Both the position numbers and the translations under genes were made by a program. From NCBI GenBank assembly GCA_030141605.1, contig JAQGDQ010000309.1:152568-216567 (forward strand): 64,000 nt of DNA, in the 5' to 3' direction. The DNA is from Tubiluchus corallicola (lineage: Eukaryota; Priapulida; Priapulimorpha; Priapulimorphida; Tubiluchidae). Every line of letters begins with the position of its first letter. The stretch's first letter is position 1. The notes under the pieces were generated by a model, which was not told the DNA's origin, searched no databases, and saw only the letters and a list, made by a program, of their open reading frames with translations. Below, one piece after another: positions 50,853-62,595 of the stretch.

Positions 50853-53800
50853 GTAAGTACCTGAAAACGGGATCTTGGTACATCAACTTTTATAAAGCTT
50901 ATTAATCATGCACCTGTATGTTTTTATATATGGCGGCTTGATGTTTGACTACCAAGGTTAATTTAAAAATGAAAAGTTTCCGTACAAAACTATGCTACTT
51001 AACATTAAACTTACCTGTTTGAGGGTCTTATGCAAAAGGGGAGAATTTAAAATTTGCACCTCCTTGTGAAACAGCACTGTATCGCCATCCCAATTTGCAG
51101 CACAAAATCATCAAACACTAGTGATCGTTTACCAATATAAAGTATCTTGTATTTTTGCCTAGTTAGTGAAGAATGCGCTTTGAATATTTTTTCAAACTAT
51201 ACGCAATGTTATCAAATCTTTTTTTTAAAAAAAAATTAACATGGCTGCGGCTAACGGTCATTGTTTAAATTTACAAGTTTTCTGCAACGCTGCTACTATC
51301 GCAAGCTCTTTGCGCAATAAGACGGCATGTCAGTGATACAAAATTTCAGTACGAATTCATCGAAGTTCATTTACGAAAAGTGTTGCATTACGCTTTAATG
51401 CAAAACAAACAATTTCAGTTATCTGTATTGCGTAGTAGCTATTAAAGACGGAAAAGAACCACGTTTACGTGGTGAAAAACTGTGAAGACGTAGTTTTTGG
51501 AATAGATTTGCAATAAGTCTCTTCCGTTAAAAAATAGCCACCAAAGATCCAGTTAGCAAAACATACCTTTTTGACTAAAATGCAGGCTGCATAAGATTAT
51601 GGATATCCATAAAATAAGACCAAAAATCCATAAAATAAAATTTTGAAAAATCCATAAAATAAGAAATGCATAAAATAAAAAAATATTTTTTTTGTGATTT
51701 TTTTGTACAAAATAAGGCAATCAAAACTGAATACAGGCATCGGATCGGAAACTTCAGCCTAGAGGGCATTCTACATTCGTACCAAATAGATGAATTATTT
51801 GAACTGAAGTGATGAATTACAAGGCACTGTCTCGTAACATTTGATTAAATTTGAAGTGATATGAAACCGATAAAATTAAAAGTCCTGCATGTTTAAAAAC
51901 ACTTTTCAAGCACTCCTGTTTTTACTTTTTAATTGATTTCCCCCTGGGCATCTCGTTCCAGATATAGTCTATTTCTTATTTTACTGATATCCATAAAATA
52001 AAATTTCAAAAATCCATAAAATAAGCTATCTTATTTATTTTATCATATCCATAATCTTATGCACCCTGCTAAAATGACAAAACTGTTTCAGATAATCCCC
52101 TTATTTGCGACTGCCAAATGGAATGGACCCAAAAAATGAACTGGAAAAGTTCAAACATACATTGCAAGAAACCGCCGAAGGATATTACCATTTCTGATTT
52201 TGACCACTGTCCCGAGACAAGCAGGCGAACAACAGCGTCTTCCACTCCAATGTACGAAACTACTTCTCAACAAATACCTAAGGTGGAGTGTGATTCCTTG
52301 CAAGGCATATGCGAAATCGTAAACAGAGCTCCATGCAGAGTCTTCTGTGGTAAAGATAAGACCAATCTTACCGCAATTCACCTGATCTCTATAGAAAATG
52401 CTTTGCCCAGTTATGTGGACCATTTTGAACTGTGGAACTATGCAGATGATTACTTTCCAGAACACTTCTTACAGAAAAAATCATTCGGAGTTTTCCGTAT
52501 AAACCAATCATCAATCTTGGAAAAGTTGAAAGCATTTTTTATTTATGCAAATGTTACATCATCCATATGGCTTATAAACAACAGAAACCTTCATGAGATT
52601 CATCCGAAAGCATTTGGTCAGATGCGGTATGTCAAAGATATTCACATTTTCGGTTCTGGAAAATTGACAGATTTGATTCTGGACCTGACAAGTAATCAGA
52701 GGATTATTAATATTGCGGTAAGACGAACAGGACTAAGGCACATGGATATGCCTCTGCTGAACGAGAAAAGAATGCCAGATGATTTAACAATAACATTGAA
52801 AGGTGAGGTGTTAGTTTCATTTAATGCTAAAATAATATTGTGGTAATTGAATTAAACTAGAAATTAAATTCCTGCTTTACTACAGCAGTTTATTAACCCT
52901 TTCAGTCCCAAATTATTTTTTAATAAGAAAATATTTTTTTGATTTGGTACTTCTGTTCAGTATGTCCATCTTGTTTACACGTAATAATTATTTTTTTCTA
53001 CCTGTGCCCGCGTGCTAAATATAGGCTGTATTCCACGGGATACGTTGGGATTCAATGGAAGCATAAAATGTGCTTCATTTTGCAACTGCTAATAATTTTT
53101 TAAAGTATTTAAGGCATTTAGTATGCACGCTATGCTAATCTGTACAATGTCATCTCTAAAGTACTGTACCTTACACAGTTTTCTATGCTATGTAGATTTT
53201 CTAGTTTGCCATTTTATCACCATTTTTAGTCTATTGTTATTGGCTTAAATCAAAATAACTATTAACAGATCAAATAACTGTGAGCTTTAAATTTTATAAA
53301 TTTTAAAGGCAGAAAATATTCTCGTATCCCACGGGATACAAGGGGTATGAAAGGGTTAATTAAGCCTTCGCTTTACAATACAATAGAATTTATCATTAAA
53401 TGATTAACCAGCCAACTTACTTTGCAAATGTATTTTTAATATTATTGTCTTTATTGAAATATTGTATTTGCTCGTGTACGTAAGTTTAATTCACCATTTG
53501 CTGATTGTGATAATCGTTAGTTGTGAATCCCATTATTCTTTTATTAAGACTTTCACTCAGCACCGTGGAGATACCTGTATCAGACGCAGTAAATCAACTA
53601 TAAATAAATAAAGTTTGAACTGAAATAAAATTTCTGTTTTAAAACAGTAATATTTGACACAGGCATGTGTTATAGTCGTACATTTTCATTTGTTTAATAA
53701 TACTAATAATTAATCACACAAGCAAGCAATGATATAGTCTCAGATGTTTGCAAAACATGATGAGGTGCCTGGAAAAAAGATCTTGTGTTCGAGTCCCTGT

Positions 53801-56800
53801 GGAACTGGTTTTCTAACTAGCAGTGATGCCATATCTTTAGAAAGTGGTTGCTGGAGCACCTTCCTGCCATTGTGAAGGTCTTGTTCCACAGGAATGTGAA
53901 TATTTCCTTTTCTAGATCAAATAATTTGATAGATATAGTGAAATTAAAACTTTTTGGTGTTTTTTCTATTTATATGAGCTAGTGAAAAAGCTGCGCTTGT
54001 TTTGTTTCAGTTTCATTTTTAAACATATGATGTTACTGACTAGTCTGAATGATAATACTATTAATCCACTATGTGAAAGTCATGTTTAAAGTTGTAGATC
54101 ACTCACTTTGTAGAACAAAAATAAAAAACTATACTGCATATTTGCACAGAAAAGTGTTTATTAAACGACATACACATAAGTAGAATGACTGCTGCACTGA
54201 ACACTGTGAATGTGAGTGTACTGCACTGAACACTGAGAGTTAGACAGTGACTAGAAAGTAAAACCAGTCAGTATATATAGGTATAGGTGACTATGCAGAC
54301 TTGCACAGGCTTCACAAAACCATTACTTCAAATTAGGGAGAGATCCAGTGAATATGCATTCACTGGACCGTACAATTATACTGGGGGTAAGTAGCTGGTA
54401 GAGTAAAAGGATTAGTTCATAGATGGCAGCACCTAAAAATGTACAATTACAACTTCCACACACTAATTTGTTGTTAATCCACTCACGGATAATTCACTAA
54501 TTTGGCGTTCGTCTATTTACAGGTAATAAATTGTACTGCGACTGCAATATGGAGTGGACAAAAGCCAAAAACTGGAAAAAATCGATAATCGACTGCGAAG
54601 TTCCACCCATGAATCACACAGAAACAGAAATACAAATTGGAGACTTCGTTGAATGCCAGCAATCTGGCTGCGGAGTCGTCCATCCCGCGTGCAAGGTTGT
54701 TGTTAATGATACCAAGGGCTGCTTTGTCGCGTGCGGATTTGCGGAAAAACTAGATACTGCTGGATTGAGTTCGATATCGAAATCACTTCCCTACTGGACT
54801 CGACACCTCTTCATTGCCAAATATCAGGAGAAAAGATTGCCCAAATATTTCTTACACGGGAAAAAATTAGATATATTGCAAATAGTAGATTCCCAGATAG
54901 AAGAAGTTTCAGAATCTTCAATTCATGGAACTATTGAGACAGCGATAAGGTTAAAACGCCTCCTCAAGTTAAAATCCATTTCTCCTAAAGCATTTTGGAG
55001 ACACCACACTGTAGATAAAATCATTATACGTACCTGCCCAATCCTAAAAACATTGAGTCTAGATTTGTCTAACAACATGGAGATAAGTGTAATAGATGTT
55101 GAGAAGGCGGTTGGTTTGCAACGCATGGATATGCCAAAACTGCATCAAGAGCGATCACCTAGGAGTATATCATTAGAAGTATCAGGTACGTACATTTTTG
55201 CATATTAAAGCACCCGAAAACCCTCAACTTACATAAAGCCTAAAAAATACGTTGAACATTAGTATTCCAGTTAGGTCACTATTTACAAATGAACGACGGC
55301 AACCAGTAAAATTATTAGGTTGGTTGTACAGTGGTAGTACGTGTGTGAGCGATGTGTGTAGCTGTTTATGGACGTTTGAGTAATGGCAAAGCTATAAGAC
55401 TTGGATTAGGAAATAACACTTTATTAAGTAACATCACAATATAATAAATGTATAGCAATGCCAAAAGCCCCTGATCTACGGGACGTCCTATTCATGAGTG
55501 CCTAGTCTAACCAAAAGCCCTGCAGCGGGTTGGTTTCACGGCATCCCTGCCAGCTGCGTGCGCAGTCTTACAAATGGGCAGTCACGTGACACCGCGCTTT
55601 AATTTCCTTATTTGGGAGTCTGTTAAATGGGCAGTCACGTGACACCGCGCCTTAATTTCCTTATTTAGGTTTGGCTTCATGAATGCTCTTCTTAGCATAA
55701 TTATCTGACATTTAACATATTTTAACAGGTTCTCTTTACTCAACCACCACGCCTGAAAATTTATGTAAGCTGCAAAAGAGTGAATTAGTTTAAGCAGCAC
55801 ACACTTACGGAAAAGTCGTGAAGTCTTCCAGTTGCGTCATTATTTACAAATGAATGACGACAACCACCCACGCCTGAAAATTTGTATTCAGTGGTAGTAT
55901 ATTTTAAATTTATGCTTTATAGACAGTTCTTGGCAAATTTTTTTGTTGTATTTTTCTAAGTTTAAGCGATAACAATAAAATAAAGCCAAATACTGCGTGA
56001 CTTGTTCTTTCTTTTAAGTATCAGTAATGCACAAGTGACAGAAAAAAAGTTCACACAGTTCTGCAACTGAATATGCCTTACCATGTGAAATTAATATTGT
56101 ACAAAATATTTTTCTGTAAGAACTCATTAAAATATTTTTGAATCACATTAATATTGTTTAAATTATAAAATTATAATATATATATATAAATTATATTATA
56201 ACTTTGATAATAAGCAAAGCATTCTAGTTCACAAATATTACTGTGAGTGACACCATCATCTCCACAAACTTCCTGGAATTCAAAATCGCAGTAAAGAAAG
56301 TTCTCTCTTATGTCTTCATCTGTAACAGAAAATGCTAGACTTAGTTGTGGAATGTTTCAAATACTTTCTTAGACATAATTATTTAAACTACAATATATCA
56401 AGTGCTTAACTAACACAATTTACAAAACAACAATAATTGCAAATATTAAAAAATAAAACTCTCCCACCTAGAAGAATACAAACAAACAAACTGAACAAAA
56501 TTTGACAAATGTGTAAACAAATAGAATTATGAACACTCACGTTGATGTCCTTTTGCACCTCAATGATAACAGAGTGCTTAGCAACGAAAGTTAAGCAATG
56601 TTTCGTCCGGTAGTATCAGTATGATTTCTGAATGGCCCCATCTACCACACTGCCCCAACTATTTATTCCACCACATTATCATAAGAATTTTAGAATCCTC
56701 ATTGAAGTAGAATAATTGAAGTAGTAATTAATGAAGAATCTTCTAATTGATCCAGAGCTCGGCCCTTGATCGCGCTGGAGAAACTTACTGTACTCACCCA

Positions 56801-59800
56801 GATCCACTACATGTTTTTTACTCTGTTCAGGGGCGTATTTAACCAATAGGCTATAGCTTACAGCAGATCGAAGCAACTGCAAATCTGCCATCAACAGATT
56901 TAGGACAGCCATCAACAGAGCGGAAAAAACGAGGGAGAAGAAACAAGAGGATAAAAGGACTCGCAGGCATCAGAAAGATGCCCTACCTCACCCGGATGAA
57001 ACAGCCTTCCAATGTGCAACCTGCAGCCGGAACTGCCGTTCAAGGATCGGACTGCTCAGTCACAGTCGACGCTGCAGCTCCATCAATTTGATCAATAACT
57101 GACTCTCTTGGCGCGCAATCGATTGTCTTTCGAGACAGAAGGATGCCAACAACAACAACTAGGCTATAGCCTAGGGCGCCAAAGTTTGAGTAGCGTCACA
57201 TTTTAGAAAAAATTCTTATTTGCTTCGGAAAATGTGTATACATGTACTTTCATATTCATGTAAAGGGCATAGGCTGTAATAGCACACCACAGGCAGTTAC
57301 TTTGCCGAACTTGTATATAAGTGGAAGATAACGAAAAGGTGTTAGGCATGCTTGAATATAAGCGCTATGTAAATACATGTAATGAGTAATGACCACGTAA
57401 AAACTAGGTTATTAGTGTTTCTAATACACCACAAGTACTTGTCTCATGTGTCGTTATATAAACAACCATAAATTCACAATGCAGACGGACAAGACAGAAC
57501 TATCAGCCTAGGGTGTCGTAGTATTGATACGCCAATGACTGATGGCCATGAGACTTTTTACCTAAACACACATAAGTACGGGGGCCAGACGATCCTATAT
57601 GCTAGTTTAGAGCACACCTTGTTACCCCCTCAACCTGTAATTAGTAACATTTGGTAAAAAATGGTTTCTAACTTCGCAATCCCATCTACCGGTCTCAATT
57701 CTTAAGTGATGTGCTTGTATTCCTTGTAAACCATACTTTTGGAAGAGTTCAAAACTCTTTCCTTTAATATATTTGTGTTGCTGTGCACAGTAAGACAAGG
57801 TGGTAAGTTTCTCAAGCATTTTGCCAAGTCACTGTTACACTGCCTCGCTATTTCACATGCTTCGAACAATGTCTGATGTTTCTCACCTTCCTCCACAGAT
57901 GCATTTTTCACAGATGCACAGACAGGTTTCCAACAGCACTAAATCGTTATATCGCACGTTTAACAGACAGTAAAGATTTGATGAGTTTAGAGCACTCTTG
58001 AACCACCATGCTTATGCTTATAAACCTGTCAATATAATAGTGTACATTCTGTCCAGGACTTTGCATAATGAATATGTAATTGAAGGTTTCACAATATGAT
58101 ATTAATGAAATGTTGTATTCGCGACTAACAACATAATTGTGAAAGTCATGTATGAGGTTGTAGTTGAACACTTTGTAGAAAAAGAATAAAACACTATACC
58201 ACATAGCTTCACAAAACTGAAAACGTTAGACTAAATACACATGAGTAAAATGAAGATCACGACTGCTGCACTGCACTGAGAGTGTGAGTTAGACAGTGTG
58301 TAGCACGACTGCACTGCACTGAGAACGTGACAGAGAGTGACTAGAAGTGAAATCCAGTCAGTATATATAGGTAGAGGTAATTATGCAAACTTGGCTTCAC
58401 AAATACCATTACAGTAAAATAGGGGGAGATCCAGTGAGTATGCATATTCACTAGACCGAACAATTATACTAGGGGTGAGTTTGGCTAGTAAATGTAAAGT
58501 GATTAGTCAATAGATGGCAGCACCTAAATATATACAGTTACAACTTCCACAATAATGTATATACAAATGGAAATAGCACCTCTTACCCTCTTATATTACA
58601 TGTAATGCAATCACTATTTGTGAATAAAGGTGATATATTTTTTACAGGCACTTCTATTCCTTGCGGCTGCACGTTCGCGTGGCCGCTAACCGTAAACTGG
58701 ATGGATTCAACAGCTTTTTGTAAAGTTTGTGAACCGAAATGTTCATCAGAATTCAAAATTGACCATTGCGAATTTGAATGCCGAACAAAACCTGTTTCTA
58801 GTGGAGACGCGAAGCAATGTTGCAGAACAACCACAGCAAAGCCTGTTGTGCCAGCTAAGCAATATCTATGCAACATCCCAGTGGTAGGATGCACAGCATG
58901 GAAATCGCAAGCCTGGTCACCAATTGGTCAGTGTCACATTGTGTGCGGCGGTGAGTTTGGAGCTCGACTTTATCAAGAAAAACTAAAAGAGATTTGGTAC
59001 GCATTGCCATGCTATGTGGAAACGTTAAAAATTTCCAACTACAAAGCAAAACGACTTCCCGCGAAGTTTCTCGAAGACACGGATATGTCCGAGTTGACCA
59101 TCACAAAGACTGACTTAGAGGAACTTGGAGAAAACGCCATATATGGTGTCATCAGATCATCCATCGTCATTTCGCATAATGACAAGTTACAAATAATTCA
59201 CCCAAAGGCATTCTACAAAACGAATTACGTAAAACAGATAAAAGTCATTGACTGCGAGCAGCTAGTTAAAGCCGATCTGGACTTTTCCAACAATTACAAG
59301 TTTGGAACTATCATATTCGCTGGCAAGACCCAGATTGAACAAATGCAAAAACCAAAGCTTAATAGCTACAGGCTTCCTTCAGATATAATGTTGGATTTAA
59401 GAGGTTAGTATGCTTTTACAACCAAGAATAATAGTAGTAGTATTTTTATTGTCATTACGACCAAGAAGATTACATGTACATTTACAATAACAATACGTGT
59501 AACGCGCAATGTTACAAACGACGCAAACATTAGTTTACAAATTTTGCTAAAATATAGTGCAAAATATACAGCAATGGTAGTTAATTTTTTTAACATAATA
59601 ACATCCAAAAAGTATTAACAACCAGATAACAATTTAGTGATAAAATTTTAGCTAACTTAACTGACACTTACATAGATATATTTGGAATATCGCTTAAAAC
59701 TCTTCCGCGGGTTAAAGGGTTGATATTACGAAACTCCAAAATATTACTTAAATTTTGATTGTATTTTTTTCTCACCGCTTTTGTTAGTTCACAAACAGTA

Positions 59801-61587
59801 ACGACGTGTTACTAATCTTGCACTGCATGTAGTGCAGGGACACTGCCTTAGGTCGTGTGGGACAGGGGTTCTGTCTCAACTTTCAATCTGTTTATATACA
59901 TGTAAATAGTTGCAAACATATTTCATTTAATATTTTTCACATATAATATGACCTTTGGTCAACAGCGAGGCTGATGTAAAGACCTCAGGCAAGACACAAA
60001 ATAAATTTTGCAAGATTCTCCTAGAAACAACACATAACAAAATGTGACTTGCATGATCAAGAAAATGCAAGTCTATTTTCTTACTGAATTCTACTAGCAT
60101 TCTTGATGATTTTTTAAACTACTTTGAAACGTGTACTATTTTGGTCGTAGCTTAACAAAGGGCTAATCATTGCGAATTTGAATGCCAAACAAAATCTGAT
60201 TCTAGTGGAGACGCGAAGCAATGTTGCACAATAACCACAGCAAAGCCTGTTGTGCCAGCTAAGCAATATCCATGCAACATCCCAGTGGTAGAATGTACAG
60301 CATGGAAATCGCAAGCCTGGTCACCAATTGGTCAGTGTCGTGAGGTGTTTGGAGCTCAACTTTATCAAGAAAAACTAAGAGACATTTGGTACGCTTTGCC
60401 ATGCTACGTGGAAACGTTAAAAATTTCCAACTACAAAGCAAAACGACTAAATTATAGTACTCTGGTGTATAAAAACAAGCTGAGCTTTCATTCATTTCCT
60501 CATAGACATTAGCAGAGTCATATACACACGCAGAATGCACAATACACACGCAATAAATGAATAGAAAACAAAAAAATGTACACGCATGCCTAGCAACTAA
60601 ATACATTTACCACAGAATCGTGTTAGTGAAAAGCAGAAAGTACTGTTTAAACAAGTAGATAAAGAAGCACACAAGACTGATGATTATTCCTTTGAAGAGA
60701 GCTTAGCGTCAGTTTTTAGCTTAGTAGAATTCATAATTTTGAAATTTTGTGACCCAACGTTCACATTGTGTGCATACTAGTTGACAAACCATGTTGATCA
60801 ACTCACCAAATCACGCTGAAAACACCGGTTCTCGCCTGATCACCGAAGTTAAGCAACGTAGAGCCTGGTTGGTACTTGGATGGGTGACCGCCTAGGAGTA
60901 CCAGGTGCTGTAGGCTTGCGGGATGCCCACACTGTGTCTTGACACTAGGCGGAGGAGCTGCACAAGCAGCCAACGGCTGGAGGGCGGGGTCAAGTGACCC
61001 AACGGCCATGTGTAGAGGAGTAAACCTTCCAAATCAGGAATGGACCCCGAAGGCGGACCAGTCCAGCATGCTCACTGACTCCGGCACCTCCTGCAGCCAA
61101 CCTGTTGCCAAACGTATCGCTTCGCTTTCCTTTGGACCACACCAGGGAGGAAGAGAGGGGTTTCCGGTTGTGTGGGCAACTCAGGATGCATAATCATAAT
61201 AAACATTATAATAATCAATATCAAATTAATCAATATAATAATCATAATCAAAATCATAATAATGTATTAAAAACTTCAATGTCTGTGGGGTTGTATTGTC
61301 CTTTAATTTTTTGCTTGTTTGTTAATTTTAACCACTGAAGAAACAATTTTTGTCATGCCCTACAAACACACTAGAAAATAAATCCCAATGTGATTTCAGA
61401 TGCTTAAATTTCTCTTTATCACTTTCTTCTAGGAAGCCCCCTACAATGCAATTGTAGCATGCAGTGGATGAAGTCGTTGAACTGGCTGGACTCCAAAATT
61501 GATTGTGCTAAACCACCGCATGTCTATGGCGTAAACGAAATCACAGCTGAACAATTCTGTCCTGCTGACAATCCTGGAAATCAATAA
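50210..61587 (+). CDS. Secreted four-module leucine-rich-repeat protein, five coding exons
   Basis: Exons 50210-50852, 52092-52802, 54523-55185, 58648-59403 and 61433-61587 join in frame to 975 residues. Every internal boundary is phase 1. The N-terminus (hydrophobic GCFLGSFMIAIFYTSHV) is a signal peptide, and there is no later membrane span, so the protein is secreted. Each module has a four-cysteine cap ending C-x3-CG or similar (FCHISCG, CRVFCG, CFVACG, CHIVCGG), then about five degenerate leucine-rich repeats with recurring PKAF/PKSF and LDLS/LDFS N, then an LRRCT (CDCxMEW...NW...C..PP...C) encoded at the start of the next exon. The last exon holds only the final LRRCT and the stop. LRR domains bind proteins, and extracellular arrays of this kind occur in recognition and adhesion proteins; the ligand is unknown. 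I do not recognise the orthologue. Confidence 0.9.
51583..52068. mobile_element. hAT-type MITE, family 4, next to LRR exon 2
   Basis: CAGGCTGCATAAGATTATGG at the left and CCATAATCTTATGCACCCTG at the right, with a perfect 8-bp duplication CTAAAATG at 51575-51582 and 52069-52076. The interior repeats ATCCATAAAATAAG several times. Its right end lies 23 bp before exon 2. Confidence 0.92.
52092..52802 (+). CDS. LRR gene exon 2: LRRCT 1, Ser/Thr linker and module 2
   Basis: DNPLICDCQMEW opens the LRRCT. A Ser/Thr-rich linker (RRTTASSTPMYETTSQQ) follows, then cap cysteines (VECDS, GICEI, CRVFCG) and LRRs with EIHPKAFGQM and LILDLTSNQRI. Ends before GTGAGG. Confidence 0.88.
52897..53355 (-). mobile_element. 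TTAA MITE family A, copy 3 (reverse), LRR intron 2
   Basis: 459 bp, CCCTTTCAGTCCC to GTATGAAAGGG, TTAA at 52893-52896 and 53356-53359. Confidence 0.88.
54072..54460 (-). mobile_element. Solo LTR, copy 1
   Basis: 389 bp, TGTGGAAGTT...TTTCACA on the minus strand, with 5-bp duplication CACTA at 54067-54071 and 54461-54465. It holds a TATA box (CTATATATACTGACTGG) and, downstream of it, AATAAACAC: the U3-R-U5 order of an LTR. No internal coding region remains. It is antisense to the LRR gene. Confidence 0.9.
54523..55185 (+). CDS. LRR gene exon 3: LRRCT 2 and module 3
   Basis: GNKLYCDCNMEW opens the LRRCT. Cap cysteines (SGCGV, PACKV, GCFVACG) and LRRs (SISPKAFW, LSLDLSNNMEI, LQRMDMPKL) follow. 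Ends before GTACGT. Confidence 0.88.
55186..56827. other. LRR intron 3, left part
   Basis: Holds a two-copy direct repeat of GGGCAGTCACGTGACACCGC (about 55573-55670), repeats of CACGCCTGAAAATTT, and an AT palindrome near 56160-56210. No gene on either strand. Confidence 0.5.
56828..57536 (+). mobile_element. hAT-type MITE, family 1, copy 3 (interrupted)
   Basis: Starts CAGGGGCGTATTTAACC and ends near GATACGCCAATG (decayed). It is split by the LINE insertion at 56858-57159. Confidence 0.75.
56858..57159 (+). mobile_element. 5'-truncated LINE with intact C-terminal coding end
   Basis: 302 bp flanked by the 11-bp duplication TAGGCTATAGC (56847-56857, 57160-57170), ending in CAAC repeats. Its frame reads TADRSNCKSAINRF, a lysine-rich stretch, then the zinc-knuckle-like FQCATCSRNCRSRIGLLSHS and RRCSS, to a stop. 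This Cys/His tail closes the ORF of some non-LTR retrotransposons. Its 3' end is the same as that of the 5S-derived SINE. Confidence 0.88.
57537..58137. other. LRR intron 3, right part, nothing recognised
   Basis: AT-rich. Two minus-strand open frames of 65-85 codons lack domain or splice support. Confidence 0.35.
58138..58551 (-). mobile_element. Solo LTR, copy 2
   Basis: 414 bp of the same family as 54072-54460, with 5-bp duplication ATAAT (58133-58137, 58552-58556). TATA box and polyadenylation region retained. Also antisense to the LRR gene. Confidence 0.9.
58648..59403 (+). CDS. LRR gene exon 4: LRRCT 3, Cys-rich linker and module 4
   Basis: GTSIPCGCTFAW opens a divergent LRRCT. An unusually cysteine-rich linker follows (CKVCEPKC, CEFEC, QCC), then cap cysteines (LCNIP, GCTAW, CHIVCGG) and LRRs (IIHPKAFYKT, ADLDFSNNYKF). 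Ends before GTTAGT. Confidence 0.88.
59404..60167. other. LRR intron 4, left part, nothing recognised
   Basis: AT-rich, no repeat or gene bounded. Confidence 0.35.
60168..60449 (+). pseudogene. Partial, broken duplicate of LRR exon 4
   Basis: Nearly identical to about 58763-59055 of exon 4, beginning CATTGCGAATTTGAATGCC and ending AAAGCAAAACGACT. It lacks the LRRCT part, the LRRs and both splice sites, and has a ~20-bp deletion over the CHIVCGG cap. High identity indicates a recent duplication. Confidence 0.9.
60804..61200 (+). mobile_element. 5S-rRNA-derived SINE, short copy
   Basis: The 5S-like head at about 60804-60914 is closer to canonical 5S than the long copy (GGTACTTGGATGGGTGACCG). 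The same body follows as far as GGGCAACTCAGGATGC, then an ATAATC-rich tail. The LINE-like 3' segment is mostly deleted. It lies in LRR intron 4. Confidence 0.8.
61433..61587 (+). CDS. LRR gene exon 5: terminal LRRCT and stop
   Basis: After CTTCTAG the exon encodes GSPLQCNCSMQWMKSLNW, then two more LRRCT cysteines (IDCAKPP, QFCPAD) and stops at TAA 61585. There is no membrane span or GPI-type tail. Confidence 0.88.
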
Positions 61588-62595
61588 GTTCCTGCTGTTG
61601 CTGCTCAAATGACTCTTAATTATTGATTACGCTCAATTAATTATCAATTTATTGATTTTCTGCACTTACTTTTCTGAATTCATTTTGTTATTATGTACAC
61701 CTTGTTTCTCTTTCTTCAGTTCTCGACACTATCTCTTAGAAATGTTAAAGTATAAAGGGTTATATTATTTTGCAATCTAACAAAGTTGCTAAAGATTTCG
61801 CAAGTTTTATCTGTGTTTATAATGAAGGATAAAGCTTCGTAAAATTTATATTTCTTTATGCACTTTATTCTTGTGCAAAGCAGTACAGCTAGACCCAGAT
61901 AGCTGACAACTCAGAAACCAACTGTAAATGGATTCTGCGCAGTCTCGGGGCCCAGAACAGAACTGGTGATATCGATGGAATGCGACGTGTGATTCGTTGA
62001 CAATCTAGTGAGGGAGAACTGCCAATGGCGTAAACGAAGATAGGAAGATAGTAACAAACGAACAGCTACCACTCGAGAGTGACTTCTATCATGTTTCAAA
62101 GCAGTGTTAGAAGTACAAAATTACTAACATCAACGGAGCAAAAGGCACGCAAGTATCTGTCCTTGCTGGATGTGGAGATCCGCGTTATCCATGTCTTTTT
62201 ACATCATTTTGATTACCCATGTCCTGGAACCTGGTCTCAAGTTACTCATTCTCTGTAATTTTTTTAGTAATTTTTTTTTTATTTTTCTCCATAAATTTAC
62301 AATAATTTGACAATAAAATACACGAAAATACAAACGAACATGGGAGAAAGGATGACGAAAAACCAAAGGTTATCGAGTCAACCGCCCTTCTCAGAAAGAC
62401 AGTAAACAAAAAGACGCAAATGACAGCAGAACACAACTATTAAAAAATACATAAACGTCCATAAATACAAAAAACAAAAATACAACAACAGAAAAAAACA
62501 ATCGTTCCATAGACGGTGAGTTTGCACCTTATAAAAAAATTGTTTTTCAGCAAAAATTACCACAAGAATGTACATCTAATAGACAAAAAATTGAT
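61588..62595. other. LRR 3' flank and LINE 3' region
   Basis: No gene. The right part probably belongs to the 3' untranslated region of the minus-strand LINE. No AATAAA was seen close to the LRR stop. Confidence 0.4.
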
